From NCBI GenBank assembly GCA_021852325.1, contig JAJZNM010000008.1:1-8825 (forward strand): a stretch of DNA of 8,825 bases, written 5' to 3'. Source of the stretch: Pseudomonadota bacterium (GTDB taxonomy: Bacteria > Pseudomonadota > Gammaproteobacteria > JAKAQQ01). The notes below the pieces were generated by a model. That model did no database searches. It worked only from the letters and a program-made list of their open reading frames with translations, and was not told the DNA's origin. The position numbers and the translations under genes were made by a program. This document shows, piece after piece, positions 1 through 5,282 of this stretch (positions within the stretch are counted from its first letter, which is position 1; each line of letters starts with the position of its first letter).

Positions 1-121
1 CGGCACCGTTCGGGCCGAGCAAACCGACCACTTCCCCACCCTGGACAGTGAGATCCACGGAATCGACCACCACCCGGCGGCGGTAGCGCTTGTAGAGCCC
101 TCGGGCGACCAGACTGCTCAC
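1..121 (-). CDS. lptB: LPS export ABC transporter ATP-binding protein LptB (N-terminal part, cut by window edge)
   Basis: This is the first 40 codons of the cytoplasmic ATPase that powers extraction of lipopolysaccharide from the inner membrane with LptF/LptG and LptC. The translated start, VSSLVARGLYKRYRRR, then a beta-strand region, leads into GLLGPNGA, the beginning of the Walker A P-loop, which is cut at the window edge. The sequence aligns closely from memory with the start of E. coli LptB. The GTG start at 119-121 overlaps the lptA stop codon as GTGA (118-121). No purine-rich ribosome binding site lies upstream (the stretch is C-rich), so translation probably depends on coupling to lptA. 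The start is the only plausible one in frame. The identity rests on the fragment plus its position after lptA; the remaining domains lie outside the window. Confidence 0.93.
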   Translation of the reverse strand, partial: MSSLVARGLYKRYRRRVVVDSVDLTVQGGEVVGLLGPNGA

Positions 122-675
122 TGGTGTGGGGGGTGATGTTTGGCGGGAATGACGATATAGACCCGTTTCCCTCCGGGTTTCTGGGACGCATTGACGGTGG
201 CGGTGGTCACGTCATAGATGATCTGGTGTGCCTTCACGTGCTCGGTGCCCCGGTTGAGGGTGGCGCCCCCGATCAGGAGGTAGGTGTTGTGGGGGGCCTC
301 ATAGATGATCTCCCGCGCCACGCCCGTCGTCTCGGGCCCCTTCCCTGGTTTTTGCAGAAAACGGGCGGGTGTCCCCCAGGCCCGGGCGCGCTGGAGGTTC
401 CCGGAGGGGGTCAACCGCATTTGGGCCCGGGCGGCGTGGATCGTGATATCCCCCTGGCGCAGCGTCACGTCCCCGGAAAACACCTCGTCGCTCGGCTGCC
501 CCTTGGTCCCGTGGACGTGGAAGGTTTGGGAACGAACGGCGATCGGACGCGGGGGTTGGGCGGCCGGTTTGGGGGGAGGTGGGGCGGTGTGAGCCGTCGC
601 CTGGGGTAGGACGAGGAGCACTCCCCAAAGCATGGCCGCGCCGAGACCCCATCCCCGCATCCCGACACGGGTCAC
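118..675 (-). CDS. lptA: Periplasmic lipopolysaccharide transport protein LptA
   Basis: LptA forms the periplasmic bridge that carries LPS from LptC to the outer-membrane LptD/E. The 185-residue product has a charged start, a hydrophobic stretch at about residues 9-26 and a likely cleavage near ATAHT (signal peptide). A proline-rich linker follows (about 31-45), then an OstA-type beta-jellyroll region (about 46-175) with the typical FSGDVTLRQGDITIHA segment and a C-terminal YIVIPAK strand. The length matches the family. The GTG start at 673-675 overlaps the lptC stop as GTGA and has a good GGAGG site six bases upstream, so I prefer it over the internal ATG at 658-660. It sits between lptC and lptB as in most gammaproteobacteria. 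The proline-rich stretch after the signal peptide is a minor oddity. Confidence 0.93.
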   Translation of the reverse strand: MTRVGMRGWGLGAAMLWGVLLVLPQATAHTAPPPPKPAAQPPRPIAVRSQTFHVHGTKGQPSDEVFSGDVTLRQGDITIHAARAQMRLTPSGNLQRARAWGTPARFLQKPGKGPETTGVAREIIYEAPHNTYLLIGGATLNRGTEHVKAHQIIYDVTTATVNASQKPGGKRVYIVIPAKHHPPHQ

Positions 676-1250
676 CGTGTGCCTCCGCGAGGCGGCAGGA
701 CGATCTGGCCATCGACTTTAGAGAGCAGTGCGAGACGGTTCGTCTTGAGGTCGAGAGTGAATCCCACGGCGGTCATGTGGCTCCGGCCATAGCGGATCTT
801 CGTCCGGGCCGAAGTGCTCGCCCGGTCGGTGGCGAGGACGATGTTGAGCCACGGGGTGGAGATGGTCAACGGAAACGGCATGAAAGGTCGGGTTCCCCGG
901 GCAAAGACCGCATGCCGGAGCTTGAGGACATGCGTCTCGCTGTAGAGGGTCCCTTTCCGGGATCGGACCGTCCAGACTGTGGCGTCCGGGCTCCGGGACT
1001 CAAAAACGGGCTCACTCAGGACAAAAAAGCCGGGGTGACCCAGACGTTCGAGTCTCAGGGCCGTGACCCGGTAGAGGGGTTGTCCCGGCCGGTTCCAGTG
1101 ATCCAGGGTGGCCTGGGTCAGGAAATAGCGTGGGGTGGTGACCGGGCTTGCGGGCCGGTTGGGGCGGCGCTCCACCTGGCCGAGGAGCCAGAAACTCGCT
1201 CCGGTTGCCGCGAGCAGCAACAGGCCCGCCAAGGCCCTGCGCAGGTTCAT
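672..1250 (-). CDS. lptC: LPS export system protein LptC
   Basis: LptC is a bitopic inner-membrane protein that receives LPS from LptB2FG and passes it to LptA. The 192-residue product starts MNLRRALAGLLLLAATG, giving a single N-terminal membrane anchor at about residues 5-24, followed by a periplasmic beta-jellyroll region. The segment with VFESRSPD, then WTVRSRKGTLYS, and the end segment LALLSKVDGQIVLPP match the typical LptC fold and C-terminus (family members often end in a LLS-V-G pattern). The ATG at 1248-1250 overlaps the kdsC stop as ATGA; the frame is open further upstream, but that stretch lies inside kdsC and adds a charged, non-conserved leader, so I reject the longer form. LptC is a poorly conserved family; identity is firm because of the context. 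Confidence 0.9.
   Translation of the reverse strand: MNLRRALAGLLLLAATGASFWLLGQVERRPNRPASPVTTPRYFLTQATLDHWNRPGQPLYRVTALRLERLGHPGFFVLSEPVFESRSPDATVWTVRSRKGTLYSETHVLKLRHAVFARGTRPFMPFPLTISTPWLNIVLATDRASTSARTKIRYGRSHMTAVGFTLDLKTNRLALLSKVDGQIVLPPRGGTR
682..686 (-). promoter_or_regulatory. Ribosome binding site deciding the lptA GTG start
   Basis: On the minus strand GGAGG occupies 686 to 682, six bases before the GTG at 675-673. It lies inside the last codons of lptC. This spacing supports the GTG rather than the ATG fifteen bases further in. Confidence 0.7.
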
Positions 1251-1744
1251 GCCCGGCCCCGGCTCGCGAGCAGGAGGTCCACGATCTCCCGCACCGCGCC
1301 GTTTCCACCGCACGCACGAGTCACATACTCGGCGGCGTTCCGGAGTGCAGGGTGGGCATCCGCGACCGCGAGGGTCACGCCTGCCTCGGCAAACAGGGCG
1401 AGATCGGGTTCGTCATCGCCGAGTGCGGCGGTCTCCTCCCGGGTTCTTTGGAGCTGATGCTGGAGTGCCCGCAAGACCGCGCCTTTTTCGGTGGCGCCCT
1501 GGAAGAGACGGGCAATCCCGAGTTCGTGCATCCGGGAGGCGAGCGCCTCCGAGCGGCGGCCGGAAATCACCGCGACTTCGACGCCCGATTCGAGCAGTCG
1601 CTTCAAACCATAGCCATCGCGGACATGGAAGGACTGGCCGATTTCGCCCCCCGGCCCCCAGAACAGTCGACCGTCCGTGAGCACGCCATCGGCATCGAGG
1701 ACGAGCAGGCGGATCCCGCCGAGTTTGCGCCGGAATGGATCCAA
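1247..1744 (-). CDS. kdsC: 3-deoxy-D-manno-octulosonate 8-phosphate phosphatase KdsC
   Basis: This cytoplasmic HAD-superfamily phosphatase removes phosphate from Kdo-8-P to give Kdo, the inner-core LPS sugar. The 165-residue product has the HAD motif I DADGVLTDG (nucleophile D17, acid/base D19), the KdsC-specific VRDGYG loop (41-46), motif II VISGR (59-63), a lysine at 87, and motif III GDDEPD (109-114). The conserved ADAHP and YVTRACGGNGAVRE segments near the end are diagnostic of KdsC. The length is near the family norm for the minimal tetrameric form. The start is a TTG at 1742-1744: no ATG or GTG lies between it and the upstream in-frame stop at 1772-1774. A GGGAG sits ten bases before it, inside the end of kdsD. 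kdsD ends only two bases upstream, so translation is likely coupled. Confidence 0.95.
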   Translation of the reverse strand: MDPFRRKLGGIRLLVLDADGVLTDGRLFWGPGGEIGQSFHVRDGYGLKRLLESGVEVAVISGRRSEALASRMHELGIARLFQGATEKGAVLRALQHQLQRTREETAALGDDEPDLALFAEAGVTLAVADAHPALRNAAEYVTRACGGNGAVREIVDLLLASRGRA

Positions 1745-1746
1745 GA

Positions 1747-2796
1747 CTAGACCACTCCCGCCCGGAGCAGATCATGCATGTTGAGCGCACCGACCAGTTT
1801 CCCGGAAGGGGTGGTCGCGAGCAGTGCGTTGATCCGATACTGCTCCATGAGCTTGAGGGCTTCGGCAGCCAGGGCCTCGGCCGGGATGGTTTTGGGATCG
1901 GGGGTCATCACCGTATCGATCAGGCAGTCATGGATGTCGAGACGCCGATCGAGCACCCGCCTCAGGTCACCATCGGTAAAGACGCCGAGGAGCGTCCCTT
2001 CCGGGGTAGTGATCGCCGTCATGCCGAGGCCCTTTCGGGTCATCTCGATGAGCGCCTGGCTGATGCGGGTCTCAGGCCGGACGGAGGGGATCCCATCGCC
2101 CCGGTGCATGAGGTCGGAGACCCGGAGCCACAACCGCCGGCCGAGACGGCCAGACGGATGTGCATGGGCAAAATCCTCCTCGGTGAATCCGCGGGCGTCG
2201 AGCAGCGCGACAGCCAGTGCATCACCCAGTGCGAGGGCGATCGTGGTGCTGGCCGTTGGGGCCAGGTTGAGCGAGCAGGCTTCCTGCTCGACAGACGCTT
2301 CGAGGATCGCGTCGGATGCCTGGGCGAGTCGCGAGCGCGGGGAGCCGGTCAGGGCAATCAGGGGCAGGCCGAGGCGCTTGATGCGCGGCAGCATCGCGAG
2401 GATCTCCTCGGTCTCCCCGGAGTAGGAAATCGCGAGCACGAGGTCGCCTTCAACCAGCATGCCGAGATCGCCATGGCCGGCCTCGGCGGGGTGGATGAAA
2501 AAGGACGGTGTTCCCGTGCTGGCGAGCGTGGCGGCGATCTTGTGCCCGATATGGCCGCTTTTCCCCATCCCGGTCACGATGACCCGCCCCCGGCAGGCGA
2601 GGCAGAGCCGGCAGGCTGCCGCAAAGTCGGACGGCGGGTTTTCAGCGAGTGCGGCCAGCGCCCGGGATTCGATCGCGAGTACGGTCTTCCCGCGCTGGAG
2701 CAGGCCGAGATCGGTCGTTGGGGCCCGTTCCGCGACCCCGGCCGTGGACGCCGGTCGCGGTTCGGGGCTCAGGGCCTTCGTAGTTCGCGACGTCAT
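1747..2796 (-). CDS. kdsD: D-arabinose 5-phosphate isomerase KdsD
   Basis: KdsD converts ribulose 5-phosphate to arabinose 5-phosphate, the first step towards Kdo. The 349-residue protein has a SIS domain (about 55-190) with the GMGKSGHIG loop and two CBS domains (about 225-345) ending in HDLLRAGVV, as in E. coli KdsD. By alignment from memory, the catalytic residues K59, E111, E152 and H193 of E. coli correspond to K79, E131, E172 and H213 here, so the enzyme looks intact. The first 20 residues, rich in Ser, Pro and Thr, are an extension compared with the usual 325-330 residue length. The ATG at 2794-2796 is the best start, but no clear ribosome binding site precedes it. The frame stays open much further upstream without conserved content, so I do not extend it. 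It heads the minus-strand operon. Confidence 0.95.
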   Translation of the reverse strand: MTSRTTKALSPEPRPASTAGVAERAPTTDLGLLQRGKTVLAIESRALAALAENPPSDFAAACRLCLACRGRVIVTGMGKSGHIGHKIAATLASTGTPSFFIHPAEAGHGDLGMLVEGDLVLAISYSGETEEILAMLPRIKRLGLPLIALTGSPRSRLAQASDAILEASVEQEACSLNLAPTASTTIALALGDALAVALLDARGFTEEDFAHAHPSGRLGRRLWLRVSDLMHRGDGIPSVRPETRISQALIEMTRKGLGMTAITTPEGTLLGVFTDGDLRRVLDRRLDIHDCLIDTVMTPDPKTIPAEALAAEALKLMEQYRINALLATTPSGKLVGALNMHDLLRAGVV

Positions 2797-2874
2797 GATG
2801 ATGACTGGGATCTGCTGGGCAATGGCAGTCTCGGCTGAGGGTGGGCCTGGTCGGCAACGCCCCGATGTGCCGGA

Positions 2875-2886
2875 ACGGCGCGCCGT
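2875..2886. repeat. 12-bp perfect palindrome (GGCGCGCC core), copy 1
   Basis: ACGGCGCGCCGT reads the same on both strands. Its central eight bases GGCGCGCC recur 72 bases away at 2949-2956, also extended to a 12-bp palindrome. I saw no other copy of this core in the window. It may be a protein binding site or a chance product of high GC. Confidence 0.5.
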
Positions 2887-2889
2887 CAC

Positions 2890-2902
2890 CCATGATTCAT
2901 GG
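2890..2902. promoter_or_regulatory. Operator-like dyad CCATGA-T-TCATGG
   Basis: Two perfect 6-base half sites flank a single central T. The dyad sits three bases downstream, in the minus-strand direction, of the -10-like TATTCT at 2906-2911, so it would overlap the predicted kdsD transcription start. That is where a repressor would bind. No known regulator is recognised. Confidence 0.35.
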
Positions 2903-2905
2903 ACC

Positions 2906-2914
2906 AGAATAGCA
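2906..2914 (-). promoter_or_regulatory. Possible extended -10 promoter element for the kdsD operon
   Basis: On the minus strand 2914 to 2906 reads TGCTATTCT, an extended -10 (TGn) followed by TATTCT, four of six matches to TATAAT. The predicted start would fall near 2899, giving a leader of about 100 bases before the kdsD ATG. No good -35 hexamer stands 16-18 bases upstream, so this is tentative. Confidence 0.3.
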
Positions 2915-2946
2915 CACCGTACCGGGTCCGACCGGCTGCCCGCCAG

Positions 2947-2958
2947 GGGGCGCGCCCC
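2947..2958. repeat. 12-bp perfect palindrome (GGCGCGCC core), copy 2
   Basis: GGGGCGCGCCCC is self-complementary. It shares the core GGCGCGCC with the palindrome at 2875-2886, at a distance of 72 bases. A small overlapping hairpin CCCCG-CGT-CGGGG follows at 2955-2967. Confidence 0.5.
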
Positions 2959-3000
2959 GCGTCGGGGATCCGGGTTTCCTCGGGGGGACCTCAAAACCGC

Positions 3001-3006
3001 TATCAT
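3001..3006 (+). promoter_or_regulatory. Possible -10 element for ibaG-murA
   Basis: TATCAT matches the -10 consensus at four of six positions in otherwise GC-rich sequence, and would place transcription start near 3013, about 19 bases before the ibaG ATG. The candidate -35 sequence around 2975-2981 is poor and its spacing is long, so this is tentative. Confidence 0.3.
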
Positions 3007-3016
3007 GGGCACCTGT

Positions 3017-3022
3017 GGGGAG
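3017..3022 (+). promoter_or_regulatory. Ribosome binding site of ibaG
   Basis: GGGGAG lies nine bases before the ATG at 3032. It fixes the ibaG start and argues against longer in-frame versions that run back into kdsD antisense sequence. Confidence 0.6.
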
Positions 3023-3031
3023 CCAGCCGCC

Positions 3032-3274
3032 ATGAAACCAGAGGACATGCAAAAGCTCGTCAGCGCCGCCATCCCGGGTTCCCGGGTCGAGGTTGCGAGC
3101 GCAGACGGGCGACATTTCACAGCGCGGGTGATCGCCGCCGCCTTTGAGGGACTGGCTCCGCTCGAGCGCCATCGCCAGGTCTACCGGGCCTTGGGCGGGG
3201 CGGTCGGGAATGCAATCCATGCCCTTTCGGTGCAGGCCTTCACGCCTGAGGAATGGGCAGGCCGGGTGCGCTGA
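3032..3274 (+). CDS. ibaG: BolA family protein IbaG
   Basis: This is an 80-residue BolA/IbaG protein. BolA-like proteins bind monothiol glutaredoxins and iron-sulfur clusters and have been tied to acid stress and envelope homeostasis. The start MKPEDMQKLVSAAIPGS and the core segments HFTARVIAAAFEGL (28-41), LERHRQVYRALG (44-55) and IHALSVQAFTPEEW (62-75) follow the family pattern; H28 and H63 sit where IbaG proteins carry conserved histidines. The length fits the short IbaG branch rather than classical BolA (about 105 residues). murA starts two bases after the stop, so the two are one transcription unit, as in E. coli. In E. coli mlaB lies directly upstream of ibaG; here no mla gene is present. 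Confidence 0.93.
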   Translation: MKPEDMQKLVSAAIPGSRVEVASADGRHFTARVIAAAFEGLAPLERHRQVYRALGGAVGNAIHALSVQAFTPEEWAGRVR

Positions 3275-3276
3275 AC

Positions 3277-4596
3277 ATGGACAAGCTCATGATCGAAGGC
3301 GGCTACCCACTCGAGGGGGAAATCCGGATCTCGGGGGCCAAGAACTCCACGCTCCCGATCCTGGCGGCCTGCCTCCTCTGTGACGAGCCCATGGAGATCA
3401 GCAATGTGCCGCACCTGCAGGATGTCACCACCACGATCGAGCTTTTGAGGCTCATGGGGGTCGAGGTCACGATCGACGAGAAGATGCGCCTCGAGGTGGA
3501 TCCCTCGAGCATCCGGCGCTATTTCGCGCCCTATGACCTCGTGAAAACCATGCGCGCCTCGATTCTCGTGCTCGGACCCCTGCTCACGCACTTTGGCGAG
3601 GCTGAGGTTTCCCTGCCGGGGGGATGTGCGATCGGCGTCCGTCCCGTCAACCTGCACTTGGATGGCTTGCGCCGGATGGGTGCCGACATCCGTGTGGAAG
3701 AAGGCTACATCCGTGCCCGCGCCGACCGGCTCCGGGGTGCCAGGATCCTCATGGATACGGTGTCCGTGACGGGGACCGAGAATCTCATGATGGCCGCCAC
3801 CTTGGCCGAGGGCCAGACGGTGATCGAGAATGCCGCACGCGAGCCCGAGGTCGTCGACCTTGCCAACTGCCTCGTGCGCATGGGTGCCAGGATTGAAGGG
3901 TCCGGGACCGACCGGATCGCGATCGACGGGGTCCGCAAACTCCATGCCACCCACCATGAGGTTCTGCCGGACCGGATCGAAACCGGGACGTACCTCGTCG
4001 CGGCGGCATTGACACGCGGACACGTCCGGCTCCGCGAGACCCGGCCGGAGCTGCTTGATGCGGTGCTCGCAAAACTGCGGGAAGCCGGCGCCCGCATCCA
4101 CCCGGGCGCAAACGACATCGAGATCGAGATGCGTGCCCGCGCCCGCTCGGTGTCGGTGAAGACTGCTCCCTATCCGGCTTTCCCGACCGACATGCAGGCC
4201 CAGTTCACGGCGCTCAACGCCGTCGCCGCCGGGACGGGAACCGTGACGGAAACCATCTTCGAAAACCGGTTCATGCACATCCACGAGCTCCAGCGGATGG
4301 GTGCCGACATCCGCCTCGAGGGCAACACGGCCATTGTTCAGGGTGTCGAGGGACTCCGCGCTGCCCCCGTGATGGCCACCGATCTCCGGGCATCGGCGAG
4401 CCTCGTTTTGGCCGCGCTCGTGGCCGAGGGGCAAACGCTCGTGGACCGCATCTATCACATCGATCGGGGCTATGAGTGCATCGAGGAAAAACTCCTCCAG
4501 CTCGGAGCCCGCATCCGGCGCCTGCCGGAGGGCAACCGGCCAGTGGCTGAGCCCGCGATCCGTGCAGCCGCGGCGGTCCGGTTGTCTCAGGCGTAG
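3277..4596 (+). CDS. murA: UDP-N-acetylglucosamine 1-carboxyvinyltransferase MurA
   Basis: MurA transfers enolpyruvate from PEP to UDP-GlcNAc, the first committed step of peptidoglycan synthesis, in the cytoplasm. The 439-residue protein has the ISGAKNS motif with K22/N23, the active-site loop LPGGCAIGVRP with C117 (equivalent to E. coli C115) and R122, FPTDMQAQF with the general base D305, and R397 in HIDRGYE. All catalytic residues appear present. Cysteine at 117 means fosfomycin sensitivity is expected from the family (the insensitive form has aspartate). The ATG at 3277 is chosen because MDKLMIEGGYPLEGEIRISG matches the family start; an upstream in-frame ATG at 3253 lies within ibaG. After about residue 418 there are some 20 extra residues beyond the usual end, and the last ten bases overlap the convergent peptidase gene. 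Confidence 0.97.
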   Translation: MDKLMIEGGYPLEGEIRISGAKNSTLPILAACLLCDEPMEISNVPHLQDVTTTIELLRLMGVEVTIDEKMRLEVDPSSIRRYFAPYDLVKTMRASILVLGPLLTHFGEAEVSLPGGCAIGVRPVNLHLDGLRRMGADIRVEEGYIRARADRLRGARILMDTVSVTGTENLMMAATLAEGQTVIENAAREPEVVDLANCLVRMGARIEGSGTDRIAIDGVRKLHATHHEVLPDRIETGTYLVAAALTRGHVRLRETRPELLDAVLAKLREAGARIHPGANDIEIEMRARARSVSVKTAPYPAFPTDMQAQFTALNAVAAGTGTVTETIFENRFMHIHELQRMGADIRLEGNTAIVQGVEGLRAAPVMATDLRASASLVLAALVAEGQTLVDRIYHIDRGYECIEEKLLQLGARIRRLPEGNRPVAEPAIRAAAAVRLSQA

Positions 4597-5114
4597 GCCC
4601 AGTGCCAGGGTTCGTAGATGAAGCCCTGGGGGTTGCCCCGGGGATATGACAGGCGGAACCCGAACGGGCTGGCACACTGGCTGAGCCAGTCGAAGAGCAA
4701 GGTCTTCTCGAAGCTTTCGGTGAGCGGTTCGGTTTCTTCGGCGGAGGAGAGGTCGAGCGCGCGTCCTGTGTGATGTTCGCTGTATCCGGGCGGGGCGATC
4801 CGCGCCAGGATCACCTCGAGTGGCACCCCGCGTTCGAGCTGTCTCTGGATCAGGCGGGCTTGGTGGAGGTACGAGCGGTAGGCCGAGACCACGATGATCG
4901 TGATCCCGTCCCGCGCTGCGGATTGTGTGAGGCGCAGAAAGGCACAGCTCGCCTCGTGCTCGAGCCAGATCGGGCGTCCGCCGCGATCCAGCCCGGCCTC
5001 GATCCAGAATGGGGGAGGAGACTGGGCGGTGAGCCCACGCGAGGCGGCATAGCCAGCTGGGATCCCGAGTGCCGCCTGGAGCGCGCTGATGTCGTCTGTG
5101 GCCGATGGGGACAT
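4587..5114 (-). CDS. M15-family (VanY/LdcB-like) D-Ala-D-Ala or LD-carboxypeptidase
   Basis: The 175-residue product has the M15B zinc peptidase pattern: VVSAYRSYLHQ (75-85), PGYSEHHTGRALDL (109-122) with zinc ligands H114 and D121, and EPWHWAY (168-174) with catalytic E168 and zinc ligand H171. Such enzymes remove the terminal D-Ala from peptidoglycan stem peptides or precursors; the exact bond (DD or LD) cannot be told from sequence. No signal peptide or lipobox is visible after the ATG at 5112-5114, so it looks cytoplasmic. The frame remains open upstream to a possible GTG at 5169-5171, but that adds no hydrophobic segment and I see no good ribosome binding site for either start. The stop overlaps the end of murA tail to tail by ten bases. 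The family call is firm; a gene symbol is not justified. Confidence 0.88.
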   Translation of the reverse strand: MSPSATDDISALQAALGIPAGYAASRGLTAQSPPPFWIEAGLDRGGRPIWLEHEASCAFLRLTQSAARDGITIIVVSAYRSYLHQARLIQRQLERGVPLEVILARIAPPGYSEHHTGRALDLSSAEETEPLTESFEKTLLFDWLSQCASPFGFRLSYPRGNPQGFIYEPWHWAYA

Positions 5115-5155
5115 GGTCGGTTGCTCGGGGATCGGAGCTTGCGGTTCCTCGTGTG

Positions 5156-5161
5156 TATAAT
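5156..5161 (+). promoter_or_regulatory. Possible -10 element upstream of petB
   Basis: A perfect TATAAT stands in GC-rich sequence 121 bases before the petB ATG. There is no convincing TTGACA-like hexamer 16-18 bases upstream. The reverse strand at 5159-5154 reads TATACA, so the same AT-rich island could also serve the leftward peptidase gene. A second weaker candidate, TATTAT, lies at 5243-5248, closer to petB. Confidence 0.4.
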
Positions 5162-5165
5162 TACG

Positions 5166-5180
5166 GGCACTGGCCGTGCC
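5166..5180. repeat. Dyad GGCAC-TGGCC-GTGCC just after the TATAAT
   Basis: Five-base perfect arms (5166-5170 and 5176-5180) flank a five-base centre. The dyad begins five bases after the TATAAT, so it would overlap the transcription start. It could be an operator or the first hairpin of the petB leader. Confidence 0.35.
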
Positions 5181-5184
5181 GGAT

Positions 5185-5213
5185 CCGGAGTCCCCGGGCC
5201 GGGCTGGCTCCGG
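5185..5213 (+). repeat. GC-rich inverted repeat in the petB leader
   Basis: CCGGAG at 5185-5190 pairs with CTCCGG at 5208-5213, and CCC/GGG pairs inside could extend it. A near-direct repeat, CCGGAGTCC (5185-5193) and CGGGAGTCC (5211-5219), overlaps it. No T-run follows, so it is not a standard intrinsic terminator. Confidence 0.35.
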
Positions 5214-5271
5214 GAGTCCATCCTAGGGTATCGCGGACCCGCTATTATCGTCCAGTGAAATGCTGCCGATC

Positions 5272-5278
5272 GAGGAGG
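5272..5278 (+). promoter_or_regulatory. Strong ribosome binding site of petB
   Basis: GAGGAGG ends four bases before the ATG at 5283. It is the strongest Shine-Dalgarno match in the window and fits a highly expressed respiratory gene. Confidence 0.75.
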
Positions 5279-5282
5279 CGTC

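Larger units (their letters stand above)
2797..3031. promoter_or_regulatory. Divergent intergenic region between kdsD and ibaG
   Basis: This 235-base spacer lies between two diverging transcription units, so promoters for both should be here. No coding sequence is supported inside it. It holds three short perfect dyads (listed separately), one extended -10-like element on the minus strand and one -10-like element on the plus strand. In E. coli the equivalent position holds yrbG on the kdsD side and the mlaFEDCB genes on the ibaG side. Confidence 0.65.

Noticed and set aside
1735..2838. A 367-codon plus-strand frame opposite kdsD
   Set aside because: kdsD on the other strand has all SIS and CBS motifs and catalytic residues; this frame is a shadow with no domain.
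3181..4677. A 498-codon open frame on the minus strand across murA
   Set aside because: It is antisense to a clearly functional murA in GC-rich DNA, where stop codons are rare in the opposite frames. Its translation is rich in His, Arg, Gly and Asp with no recognisable domain.
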